From JABFXC01 sp035551575 (GTDB lineage Bacteria; Gemmatimonadota; Gemmatimonadetes; Gemmatimonadales; Gemmatimonadaceae): DNA of 17,027 bases. Positions within the stretch are counted from its first letter, which is position 1. Every line of letters begins with the position of its first letter. This document shows, piece after piece, positions 7,525 through 14,022 of this stretch. The stretch is from assembly GCA_035551575.1 (NCBI GenBank), contig DASZNJ010000408.1, positions 1 through 17,027 on the forward strand, given 5' to 3'. Below the pieces are notes generated by a model. That model saw only the letters and a program-made list of their open reading frames with translations, was not told the DNA's origin and searched no databases. A program made the position numbers and the translations under genes.

Positions 7525-7596
7525 AGCGCTTGAACGACTGCCCATTGAGGATCACGAGTCCATCCTCGCAGGGCGTGCCAGATCATCCCTTCCGAG

Positions 7597-7628
7597 TTTC
7601 CCGACCGAGGCGCATGCTTCGCGGGAAA
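7597..7628 (-). terminator. Hairpin downstream of the beta-propeller gene
   Basis: TTTCCCG pairs with CGGGAAA, and inside this CGAGGC pairs with GCTTCG (one G-U pair) around a GCAT loop, with a two-base bulge. It begins 20 bases beyond the stop of the minus-strand gene ending at 7648, the usual place for a terminator. No U tract follows on either strand, so its strength as a terminator is uncertain. Confidence 0.4.
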
Positions 7629-7647
7629 TCATCCGGGTGTCGGGACC

Positions 7648-8694
7648 CTAACGGTGCGATCCCTCCCGCGCTCCCGCCGCGACGATCGCCACCCCCCACG
7701 GCCGCTGCCCGACCGCGACCCGGCCGACGACCTTCAACGTCCTCGCGTCGACGATCGAGATCTGGTCGCTCATCCCGTCGGCGGTGACGAGGAGGGCGCC
7801 GTCAGGCGAGAGCGCGAGGCCCCACGGCCGGCTGCCGACCTTGATGGACTGCACGACCCGGAGCGACGCCGCATCGACCACGCTCACCGTCCCGCGCGCC
7901 CCGTTGGCGACGAACACCCGCGTCCCATCACGGCTGACGACGACCCCAACCGGCTTGCCCGCGTTCTCCTCGAGCGCGACCGTGGCGGCGACCACGTGGC
8001 GGCGGGTGTCGAGCGCCGTCAGGCTCCCCCCGATCTCGGCGGTGACGTAGGCGCGGCGCGAGTCAGGGGAGAACGCCACCGCCCGCGGCCGCACATCGAC
8101 GAGGACGTTGCCGACGACTTTCGCGGTGCGCGCGTCGACCATCGATACGCTGTTGCTCGTCTCCGCGGTCACGTAGACCCACCTCCCGTCGGGACTCGCC
8201 GCGACGCCCTCCGGCTCGATCCCGACGACCGCGCTCGACAGCGTCTTCCTCGTCCGCAGGTCGATCACCGTCGCGGTCCCCGCGTCCTCGTTTGCGGCGA
8301 AGATCCGTCGCCCGTCGGTCGAGACCGCGAGCTGCTCCGGGTCTGTTCCCGCTTCGATGCGCCCGGTCACGCGAAGGGTCGCGACGTCGATCGCGACGAT
8401 CGCGTCGGCGGAGCTCTCGACGGTGGGCGAGTCGTCGCTCACCGCCACGTAGACGACGCGGCCGCCGGGCGCCGCCTGCACCCCGCGGGCGCGGCCGCCG
8501 ACCGGAATCGTGGCCACGACACGCCGCGCACCGAGATCGACTACGGAGATGTCGTGCGATGCCTCGTTGCTGACGAAGGCGAGCGGGGCGCGTCCCGACC
8601 GCTGCGCTGCGGCGTCGGCCGCGAACGCCGCGCAGCCGGCGAGGACGACGCCCGTCAGGCGCGCGATCCGGGGAAGGATCGCCGTCGCATTCAC
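7648..8694 (-). CDS. YVTN/YncE-type beta-propeller protein, PQQ-dehydrogenase-associated
   Basis: The 348-residue exported protein has an N-terminal signal (a possible lipobox LAGC, or signal peptidase I cleavage after ADAAA). About seven beta-propeller blades follow, each with the YVTN pattern: a strand such as VYVTAETSNSVSMVD, then TAKVVGNVLVDVRPRAVAFSPDSRRAYV. It resembles TIGR03866, the PQQ-dependent catabolism-associated propeller, and the context beside a PQQ dehydrogenase supports that subtype. Its precise job is unknown even in known families; a scaffold or binding role in the periplasm is inferred. The start is GTG, overlapping the upstream gene's stop by three bases (GTGA), so the two are translationally coupled. 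A hairpin lies beyond its stop. Confidence 0.88.
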   Translation of the reverse strand: MNATAILPRIARLTGVVLAGCAAFAADAAAQRSGRAPLAFVSNEASHDISVVDLGARRVVATIPVGGRARGVQAAPGGRVVYVAVSDDSPTVESSADAIVAIDVATLRVTGRIEAGTDPEQLAVSTDGRRIFAANEDAGTATVIDLRTRKTLSSAVVGIEPEGVAASPDGRWVYVTAETSNSVSMVDARTAKVVGNVLVDVRPRAVAFSPDSRRAYVTAEIGGSLTALDTRRHVVAATVALEENAGKPVGVVVSRDGTRVFVANGARGTVSVVDAASLRVVQSIKVGSRPWGLALSPDGALLVTADGMSDQISIVDARTLKVVGRVAVGQRPWGVAIVAAGAREGSHR

Positions 8695-9455
8695 GGGTTC
8701 ACCTCGGCGATGACGTGCTCCGCGTCGCCGTGGCCGGCGATGCGATAGCGTGGCTGGATGAGGCGACGGGTGTCCCGGGCGAAGCGAAGCGGGCGGCCCT
8801 TCTGTCCATCGTACTGCGCGCGCGGATCGGCGAGCTCCCGCAGCAGCGCGGCGCTATCGGTCGCCTTTGCGTGCAGCGCGGCGTCGAGCGCGATCTTCAT
8901 GGCGAACCATCCGGTCCAGGCGGGTGAGTCCATCCGTGCCCCGAAGCGGCGGCGGAAGCGCTCGTTGAGCTGCTCGGCTCCGAACCGCTCGAGACTCCAG
9001 TGCCAGAGCTCGAGTCGAGCGCTGTCGCCGGCGCTCGTCGTGCGCCCGGGGTTCGCGGTCAGCGAATAGACGGTTGCCGCGCGCACGCTGTCGTCGAGCG
9101 CGCACCCGGCGTCGAGGACGGGAATTTTCGCCGGAGCGCTCCGGAGCATCACTCGCGAGCATGTGCTGGCGTCGCCGGCGACGACATATAGCGAAGCATG
9201 CGATGCGCCCGGCAGCGGGGAGCGGCCGCCACCGATCGCCGGATCGGCGACGGATCCGGACTCGACACGCAGTGTCACGGAGGTGCCGAACAGTGCGCCG
9301 GTGTGCGACGCTTCCTCCGCGCCGAGGCGCACCCCGCGCAGCAGCGATCGCTGGGCGGCCGTGTCGTTCACGACGAGCACCACCTGGAGGGTATCGACGG
9401 CGTGCGGCGTGTGGAGTGCCGCGGCGAACGCGAGGGCGCCGAGCGTCATCAACAT
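8691..9455 (-). CDS. Compact periplasmic substrate-binding-like protein, PQQ-dehydrogenase system
   Basis: From the ATG at 9455 the product has 254 residues with a hydrophobic export segment (MLMTLGALAFAAALHTPHA). It then has a binding-protein-like first half (TLQVVLVVNDTAAQRSLLRG, VRLGAEEASHTGALFG). Its later half keeps SLERFGAEQLNERF, the WTGWFAMKIALDAAL helix and QYDGQKGRPLRF (about 214-225). The DG-KG-PL-F block is typical of TIGR03863 binding proteins found beside PQQ alcohol dehydrogenases. Those are usually about 340 residues, so a central part seems absent here. In-frame starts at 9449 and 9533 are alternatives, and none has a clear ribosome site. No ATPase or permease gene accompanies it in this window. 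It is divergent from the dehydrogenase gene and coupled to the propeller gene. Confidence 0.75.
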   Translation of the reverse strand: MLMTLGALAFAAALHTPHAVDTLQVVLVVNDTAAQRSLLRGVRLGAEEASHTGALFGTSVTLRVESGSVADPAIGGGRSPLPGASHASLYVVAGDASTCSRVMLRSAPAKIPVLDAGCALDDSVRAATVYSLTANPGRTTSAGDSARLELWHWSLERFGAEQLNERFRRRFGARMDSPAWTGWFAMKIALDAALHAKATDSAALLRELADPRAQYDGQKGRPLRFARDTRRLIQPRYRIAGHGDAEHVIAEVNP

Positions 9456-9514
9456 GACAGGAGCGGTAAGGGACCCGGTTTCGTCGGTACAGCCGAGCGC
9501 AGGCCGAGATCCAT

Positions 9515-9548
9515 ATACGTCGATAGCACGCATACGTCGAGAGCACGC
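9515..9548. repeat. Two adjacent 17-bp direct repeats in the divergent control region
   Basis: ATACGTCGATAGCACGC (9515-9531) is followed directly by ATACGTCGAGAGCACGC (9532-9548), with one mismatch. The pair sits between the divergent starts of the binding-protein gene and the PQQ dehydrogenase gene, about 90 bases before the dehydrogenase ATG. This is the position expected for a regulator binding site; no known consensus is recognised. Confidence 0.7.
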
Positions 9549-9607
9549 GACATGCCGACAACCGCCCCAAAGGCTGGCCTGACGTTTGCCAGATGCTTCG
9601 ACGACCG

Positions 9608-9637
9608 GAACCGACGCGAACCGACGCGAACCGACGC
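9608..9637. repeat. Three perfect 10-bp repeats abutting the dehydrogenase start
   Basis: GAACCGACGC occurs three times in a row (9608-9617, 9618-9627, 9628-9637), ending at the base before the ATG at 9638. The spacing is about one helical turn. It replaces the expected ribosome-binding sequence, so it may act as a leader or regulator site, or vary in copy number by slippage. Confidence 0.85.
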
Positions 9638-11533
9638 ATGATCGCATCGCAGGAGATCCTGTGCGGCACGTCCAATGCCCCTGCGCGGACGTTCCGCACC
9701 GCGTGGCGGATTGCCGTCGCCGCGTCCGCCCTCCTCACCGGCTGCCTCAAGGAGCAGAGCGACGACCGGCCGGTCACGGCGGCGGTCAGCAGCGCGTCGG
9801 CGAGCGCGAGCGGCCTGCCGACCATCGCCGCCGCGGCGACCAGCGCCGACGACGGCCAGTGGCTGATGCCGCAGAAGGACTACGCGAACTCACGCTACAG
9901 CGGGCTCGCCCAGATCACCCCCGAAAACGCGAAGAACCTCAAGCTGGCCTTCACCTTCTCGACGGGAGTGCTGCGCGGACACGAGGCACCCCCCCTCGTC
10001 GTCGGGAGCACGATGTACGTCGTGACTCCGTTTCCGAACTACCTGTATGCGCTCGACCTGACGAAGCCGGGCGCGCCGATGAAGTGGCGTTATGATCCCC
10101 GCGCCGACCAGTCGGCGCAGGGGGTCGCCTGCTGCGACGTCGTCAACCGCGGCGCGGTCTACTACGGCAACAAGATCATCTACAACACCCTCGACGGGCA
10201 CACTGTCGCCGTCGATGCGAACGACGGGCACGAGGTCTGGAACGCGAAGGTCGCCAACATCAACCTCGGCGAGTCGATCACGATGGCGCCGCTGGTCGCG
10301 AAGGGGAAGGTGTTCGTCGGAAACAGTGGCGGCGAGTTCGGGGTGCGGGGCTGGTTGACCGCGCTCGACGTGAACAGCGGGAAGGTCGCCTGGCGCGCCT
10401 ACAGCACGGGACCGGACGCGGAGGTCCTGATCGGTGCGCGCTTCAGGCCTTTCTATGCGCAGGATCAGGGGAAGGACCTCGGCGTGAAGAGCTGGCCGGG
10501 CGACGCGTGGCGTACGGGCGGCGGCGCGGTCTGGGGATGGTTGGCCTACGACCCCGAGCTCGACCTCCTCTACTATGGAACTGGCAATCCCGGACCCTGG
10601 AATCCGGACCAGCGTCCGGGGGACAACAAGTTCACCGCTGGGATCTTCGCGCGCGACCCCGACGACGGCGCGGCAGTCTGGTACTACCAATGGTCGCCGC
10701 ACGACATGTTCGACTACGACGGGGTCAACGAGCAGATCCTGCTCGACATGCAGATGGGGGGGCAGTCGCGGAAGGTGCTCGTGCGTGCGGAGCGGAACGG
10801 CTACGTCTACGTACTGGACCGGAGGACCGGCGAGGTGCTGTCGGCGACTCCCTTCGGCTTCGTCAACACGAGCAAGGGGGTCGACCTGAAGACGGGGCGC
10901 CTGATCTACGCGATGGACAAGGCGCCGAGGCTCGGGAAGGTGGTGCGCGACGTCTGCCCGTCGTCGCCGGGGATGAAGGACTGGCAGCCGAGCGCGTATT
11001 CGCCGCGGACAGGGCTGCTCTACCTCCCGCACCAGAACCTGTGCATGGACCACGAGTCGGTGGAGGCGAGCTACATCGCCGGGACGCCCTACGTCGGGAT
11101 GATCTCGAAATTCTATCCGGGGCCCGGGGGGAAGCGCGGCGTCTACCAGGCGTGGGACGTGGTGAACCGGAAGGAGCGGTGGTCGATCCCCGAGGAGTTC
11201 CCGGTCTGGAGCGGGACGCTTGCGACGGCGGGCGACGTCGTCTTCTACGGAACGATGGACGGCTGGTTCAAGGCGGTCGACGCCCGCAACGGCACGGTGC
11301 TCTGGCAGTTCAAGACCGGCTCCGGGATCATCGGGCAGCCGATCACGTACCGCGGGCCCGACGGGAAGCAATACGTGGCCATCGAGTCCGGGGTCGGGGG
11401 ATGGTCGGGAGCGATCGTCGCCGGGGACATCGATCCGCGCGACTCTACCGCCGCGCTAGGCTTCGTCAACGCGATGAAGGACCTGCCGAAGGCATCGACC
11501 AGGGGCGGGATGCTCTATGTGTTCAGCCTCTGA
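9638..11533 (+). CDS. xoxF: Lanthanide-type PQQ-dependent alcohol dehydrogenase (XoxF-like), predicted lipoprotein
   Basis: This periplasmic quinoprotein oxidises methanol or another primary alcohol and passes electrons to cytochrome c. The 631-residue product has a signal ending in the lipobox LLTGC (Cys36), then the eight-bladed propeller starting at WLMPQKDYANSRYSGL. Active-site residues are present: vicinal Cys165-Cys166 (VACCDVVNRG), metal ligands Glu233 (GGEFGVRG) and Asn317 (GTGNPGPWN), and catalytic Asp359. Asp361 follows in the DYDG motif; this extra Asp marks lanthanide-dependent XoxF/ExaF enzymes, whereas calcium MxaF has Ala there. Tryptophan-docking repeats such as NGTVLWQFKTGSG are visible. 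Start choice: the ATG at 9593 would add a repeat-encoded, unlikely leader. Neighbouring xoxJ- and xoxG-like genes support XoxF; substrate specificity cannot be read from the sequence, and ExaF-like alcohol use is possible. Confidence 0.92.
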   Translation: MIASQEILCGTSNAPARTFRTAWRIAVAASALLTGCLKEQSDDRPVTAAVSSASASASGLPTIAAAATSADDGQWLMPQKDYANSRYSGLAQITPENAKNLKLAFTFSTGVLRGHEAPPLVVGSTMYVVTPFPNYLYALDLTKPGAPMKWRYDPRADQSAQGVACCDVVNRGAVYYGNKIIYNTLDGHTVAVDANDGHEVWNAKVANINLGESITMAPLVAKGKVFVGNSGGEFGVRGWLTALDVNSGKVAWRAYSTGPDAEVLIGARFRPFYAQDQGKDLGVKSWPGDAWRTGGGAVWGWLAYDPELDLLYYGTGNPGPWNPDQRPGDNKFTAGIFARDPDDGAAVWYYQWSPHDMFDYDGVNEQILLDMQMGGQSRKVLVRAERNGYVYVLDRRTGEVLSATPFGFVNTSKGVDLKTGRLIYAMDKAPRLGKVVRDVCPSSPGMKDWQPSAYSPRTGLLYLPHQNLCMDHESVEASYIAGTPYVGMISKFYPGPGGKRGVYQAWDVVNRKERWSIPEEFPVWSGTLATAGDVVFYGTMDGWFKAVDARNGTVLWQFKTGSGIIGQPITYRGPDGKQYVAIESGVGGWSGAIVAGDIDPRDSTAALGFVNAMKDLPKASTRGGMLYVFSL

Positions 11534-12473
11534 CAACGCGTTAGGCAGGCGCGCCGAGCTGGCGGCGCTGGCGGTCCCGCTCGTCGCGCTCGCCGTGGTC
11601 GCGGGGTGGGGGCGCCAGTCGGCGCGCGAGCTGCACGCCGCGATTCCGGCGACCGCGGCTGACAGCGCCGACGCCGACGTCGGCGTCCTCTCGTGGGCGC
11701 TGACCGCGAAGCCGGGGGCGCGCCTCCTCCGCGTCTGCGCCGACCCGAACAACATGCCGTTCAGCAACCGGGCCGGGGAGGGGTTCGAGAACCGGCTCGC
11801 GGAGCTGGTGGCGGGGGAGATGCACGCCGACCTCCAGTACACCTGGTGGGCGCAGCGGCGCGGCTTCATCCGCAACACGCTGAAGGCGGGGAGCTGCGAT
11901 GTCGTGATGGGGGTCCCGACCAGCTTCGAGCTCGTTGCGGCGACGCGCCCCTACTACCGGTCGACCTACGTGTTCGTGACGCGGGCGGATGCACCCTTCC
12001 GCGTCGCGTCGTTCGACGACCCGGTCCTCAAGCGGCTGCGCATCGGAGTGCAGATCATCGGCGACGACTACGCGAACACGCCGCCGGCCCACGCGCTGAG
12101 CAGGCGCGGGATCGTCGGCAACGTTCACGGCTACACCGTCTACGGCGACTACAGCCAGCCCGACCCGCCGGCGCGGATCATGGACGCGGTGGCGACGGGG
12201 GACATCGACGTCGCGGTGGTCTGGGGCCCGTTGGGCGGGTGGTTCGCGCGGCACGAGCCGGTGAGGCTTCGCGTCGTCCCCGTCTCGCCGCAGATCGAGC
12301 TCCCCTTCCTCCCCTTCGTCTTCGACATCTCGATCGGGGTCCGGCGCCAGGACGTCGCGCTCCGCGACACCCTCGACGCGATCCTCGTCCGGCGGCGCGC
12401 GGCGATCGACAGCATCCTCGAGCGCTATGCGGTCCCGCGCGCCGACCAGCCCGCGCTGCCTGACGTTCCGTGA
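11517..12473 (+). CDS. xoxJ: XoxJ/MxaJ-like periplasmic binding protein
   Basis: The 318-residue exported protein belongs to the quinoprotein-dehydrogenase-associated group (TIGR03871) of solute-binding folds. After an N-terminal hydrophobic segment (about 15-30) it has the family opening LLRVCADPNNMPFSN (about 70-84) and GEGFENRLAELVA. It then has YTWWAQRRGFIRNTL, CDVVMGVPTSFE, and a second lobe with RIGVQIIGDDYANTPPAHAL and DIDVAVVWGPLGGWFA. XoxJ is required for lanthanide methanol dehydrogenase activity in methylotrophs and is thought to help activate or mature XoxF. The ATG overlaps the end of the dehydrogenase gene by 17 bases, with GGGGCGGGA upstream as a ribosome site. One CGTTAGGC octamer (11539) supplies its only TTA codon. 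Confidence 0.88.
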   Translation: MCSASDNALGRRAELAALAVPLVALAVVAGWGRQSARELHAAIPATAADSADADVGVLSWALTAKPGARLLRVCADPNNMPFSNRAGEGFENRLAELVAGEMHADLQYTWWAQRRGFIRNTLKAGSCDVVMGVPTSFELVAATRPYYRSTYVFVTRADAPFRVASFDDPVLKRLRIGVQIIGDDYANTPPAHALSRRGIVGNVHGYTVYGDYSQPDPPARIMDAVATGDIDVAVVWGPLGGWFARHEPVRLRVVPVSPQIELPFLPFVFDISIGVRRQDVALRDTLDAILVRRRAAIDSILERYAVPRADQPALPDVP

Positions 12474-12487
12474 TGGAGCGACCGACG

Positions 12488-13060
12488 ATGCGAACCGGAC
12501 AGGTGACCCGCGCGCTGCTCGCGCTCCTCGCCACGACGACGCTGGCGGCCGCGGCGGGGTGCGAGCGGGAGGAGCGGCGGTTCCGCGAGATACCGCCCGC
12601 CGCCGACGCGACGACGAACGTCGTGATGAGCACCCTGCAGCCCGGGCCCGCGATCGTCAGCGTCGCCTCCGAGCATCGCTACGACAGGAACGCCTACGCG
12701 ATCGCCCAGGGGCAGCGGCTCTACGTCCAGATGAACTGTGCCGGCTGCCATGGCCTCGCCGGCGGGGGGTCGATCGGGCCGGCGCTGATGGACGAGAAGT
12801 GGATCTACGGCTCCGACCCCGCGAACATCTTTTCGACGATCGTCGAGGGAAGGCCTGACGGGATGCCGTCGTGGCGCGGCAAGCTGTCCAACGACCAGGT
12901 CTGGCAGCTGGTCGCCTACATCCGCGACATGGCCGGTCTCCACCGCAAGGACGTCCGGACGAGCCGCAGCGACGACATGGCCGCGGTCCCCGACAACCAG
13001 AACCGGAACCGCCAGACGCCGCGGCCGACGAGCGACGCGCCCGCCTCGACGAATCCATGA
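12488..13060 (+). CDS. xoxG: Lipoprotein cytochrome c, likely acceptor of the dehydrogenase (XoxG-like)
   Basis: This is a single-heme class I cytochrome c of 190 residues. The signal helix ends in the lipobox AAAGC (Cys25), so the protein should be membrane-tethered. The heme site is CAGCH (84-88) after AYAIAQGQRLYVQMN, and the axial Met is Met126 in DGMPSW. The helix VWQLVAYIRDMAGL closes the domain. The last about 35 residues are polar and Asn/Pro-rich, probably a flexible tail. Similar cytochromes follow XoxF or PedF-type dehydrogenases, so it should carry electrons from PQQ to the oxidase encoded next. Start choice: the ATG at 12488 has GGAG nine bases upstream. The ATG at 12473, which overlaps the xoxJ stop as TGATG, and the GTG at 12470 are alternatives. 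It overlaps coxB by four bases. Confidence 0.88.
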   Translation: MRTGQVTRALLALLATTTLAAAAGCEREERRFREIPPAADATTNVVMSTLQPGPAIVSVASEHRYDRNAYAIAQGQRLYVQMNCAGCHGLAGGGSIGPALMDEKWIYGSDPANIFSTIVEGRPDGMPSWRGKLSNDQVWQLVAYIRDMAGLHRKDVRTSRSDDMAAVPDNQNRNRQTPRPTSDAPASTNP

Positions 13061-14022
13061 TCCTCCAGGCGCCCCGGTACGCGCAGCAGTCGATGGTCGA
13101 CCCGGCGGGCCCGAAGGCCGCGCTGGTCGACCATTTCTGGCACTTCCTGGTCATCACGGCGTCGGCGGTCACGGCGGTCGTCTTCATCGCGCTGCTGATC
13201 GCGCTGTTCAAGCGTCGTCGCCCGGTCGAGCCGGAGGAGCCGGCAGTGCAGGAGTCGCTCACCCGGTGGGTGTCGGCCTCCGTCGCGATGACGTTCGTCA
13301 TCATCGTCGTCTTCCTCTTCACTGATTTCCGGCTCGGGCGGGCGATCGCCACCGTCCCCGACCGGACGCCGCTGCACGTCAACGTCATCGGGCACCAGTG
13401 GTGGTGGGAGTTCCAGTATCCCGACTCGGTGCCGAACAACTGGATCACGACCGCCAACGAGCTGCACATCCCCGTCGGCCGGCCGGTGGTCCTCAACATG
13501 TCGGCGCCCGACGTGATCCACAGCTTCTGGGTGCCGAACCTCTCCGGCAAGAAGGACCTGATTCCGGGCCACAAGACGGAGACGTGGATCGAGGCCGATT
13601 CGGCCGGCGTCTATCGCGGCCAGTGCGCCGAGTTCTGCGGGCTGCAGCACGCGAAGATGGCGATGCTCGTGGTCGCCGAGCCGGCGGAGCAGTTCAACGC
13701 GTGGCTGCTGGCCAACCGCGCGCCGGCGGCGGAGCCCGCGGACTCGACGGCGGCGGCGGGAAAGAAGGTCTTCCTCACGGCCGGGTGCGCGGTCTGCCAC
13801 GCGATCGGCGGCACCGCGGCCGGGGCGACCGCCGGGCCGAACCTCACGCACGTCGGGTCGCGGCGGAGCATCGCGGCCGCGTCGCTGCCCAACACCCGAG
13901 GAAACCTCGCCGGCTGGATCCTCGACCCCCAGCGCATCAAGCCCGGGGCGATGATGCCGCCTAACGGCCTGGACCCGGACCAGCTGAACGCGATCCTCGC
14001 CTACCTGGAGGGGCTGAAGTGA
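13057..14022 (+). CDS. coxB: Cytochrome c oxidase subunit II with fused cytochrome c domain
   Basis: Subunit II takes electrons from cytochrome c and delivers them through the CuA centre. The 321-residue product has two membrane helices (about 28-50 and 70-92), then the cupredoxin domain with HQWWWEFQYP and the CuA ligands. These are the His in DVIHSFWVPNL, Cys190, Glu192, Cys194, His198 and Met201 in the GQCAEFCGLQHAKM block. A linker rich in Ala leads to a C-terminal cytochrome c domain with CAVCH (244-248) and a Met ligand near GAMMPPNGL. This caa3-type fusion lets the subunit carry its own heme c. The start overlaps the preceding stop in ATGA, and the stop overlaps the coxA start in GTGA. 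An upstream extension of the frame lies inside the preceding gene and is not used. Confidence 0.95.
   Translation: MILQAPRYAQQSMVDPAGPKAALVDHFWHFLVITASAVTAVVFIALLIALFKRRRPVEPEEPAVQESLTRWVSASVAMTFVIIVVFLFTDFRLGRAIATVPDRTPLHVNVIGHQWWWEFQYPDSVPNNWITTANELHIPVGRPVVLNMSAPDVIHSFWVPNLSGKKDLIPGHKTETWIEADSAGVYRGQCAEFCGLQHAKMAMLVVAEPAEQFNAWLLANRAPAAEPADSTAAAGKKVFLTAGCAVCHAIGGTAAGATAGPNLTHVGSRRSIAAASLPNTRGNLAGWILDPQRIKPGAMMPPNGLDPDQLNAILAYLEGLK

Larger units (their letters stand above)
7167..7645. other. Gene-free intergenic region with hairpins and an inverted repeat pair
   Basis: This 479-base stretch between the second serine tRNA and the convergent beta-propeller gene has no open frame with protein-like composition or recognisable motifs. 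Contents in order: a small hairpin at 7181-7209 (CTGTCG/CGACAG with outer GGGC/GCCC); a GCCTAACG octamer at 7248; an inverted pair of 12-mers at 7356 and 7513; inner pairing of GCACGCC with GGCGTGC between them; and a hairpin at 7597-7628. I looked for SRP RNA, tmRNA and RNase P cores and saw none. It may hold a decayed mobile or REP-like element. Confidence 0.6.

Noticed and set aside
7171..7787. Several open frames of 99 to 157 codons in the intergenic region
   Set aside because: They have Arg/Pro/Ala-rich composition and overlap each other or the propeller gene; no ribosome site or domain is seen.
7654..8748. A 364-codon plus-strand open frame opposite the beta-propeller gene
   Set aside because: It reads as Asp/Arg/His-rich filler, while the minus strand shows regular YVTN repeats.
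9593..9637. Extended start of the PQQ dehydrogenase at 9593
   Set aside because: The extra residues are encoded by the 10-bp repeats and put a charged stretch before the signal peptide; the ATG at 9638 gives a better export signal, though neither has a ribosome site.
9890..11371. A 493-codon open frame opposite the PQQ dehydrogenase
   Set aside because: No recognisable motif; the plus strand has clear PQQ dehydrogenase active-site residues across the same span.
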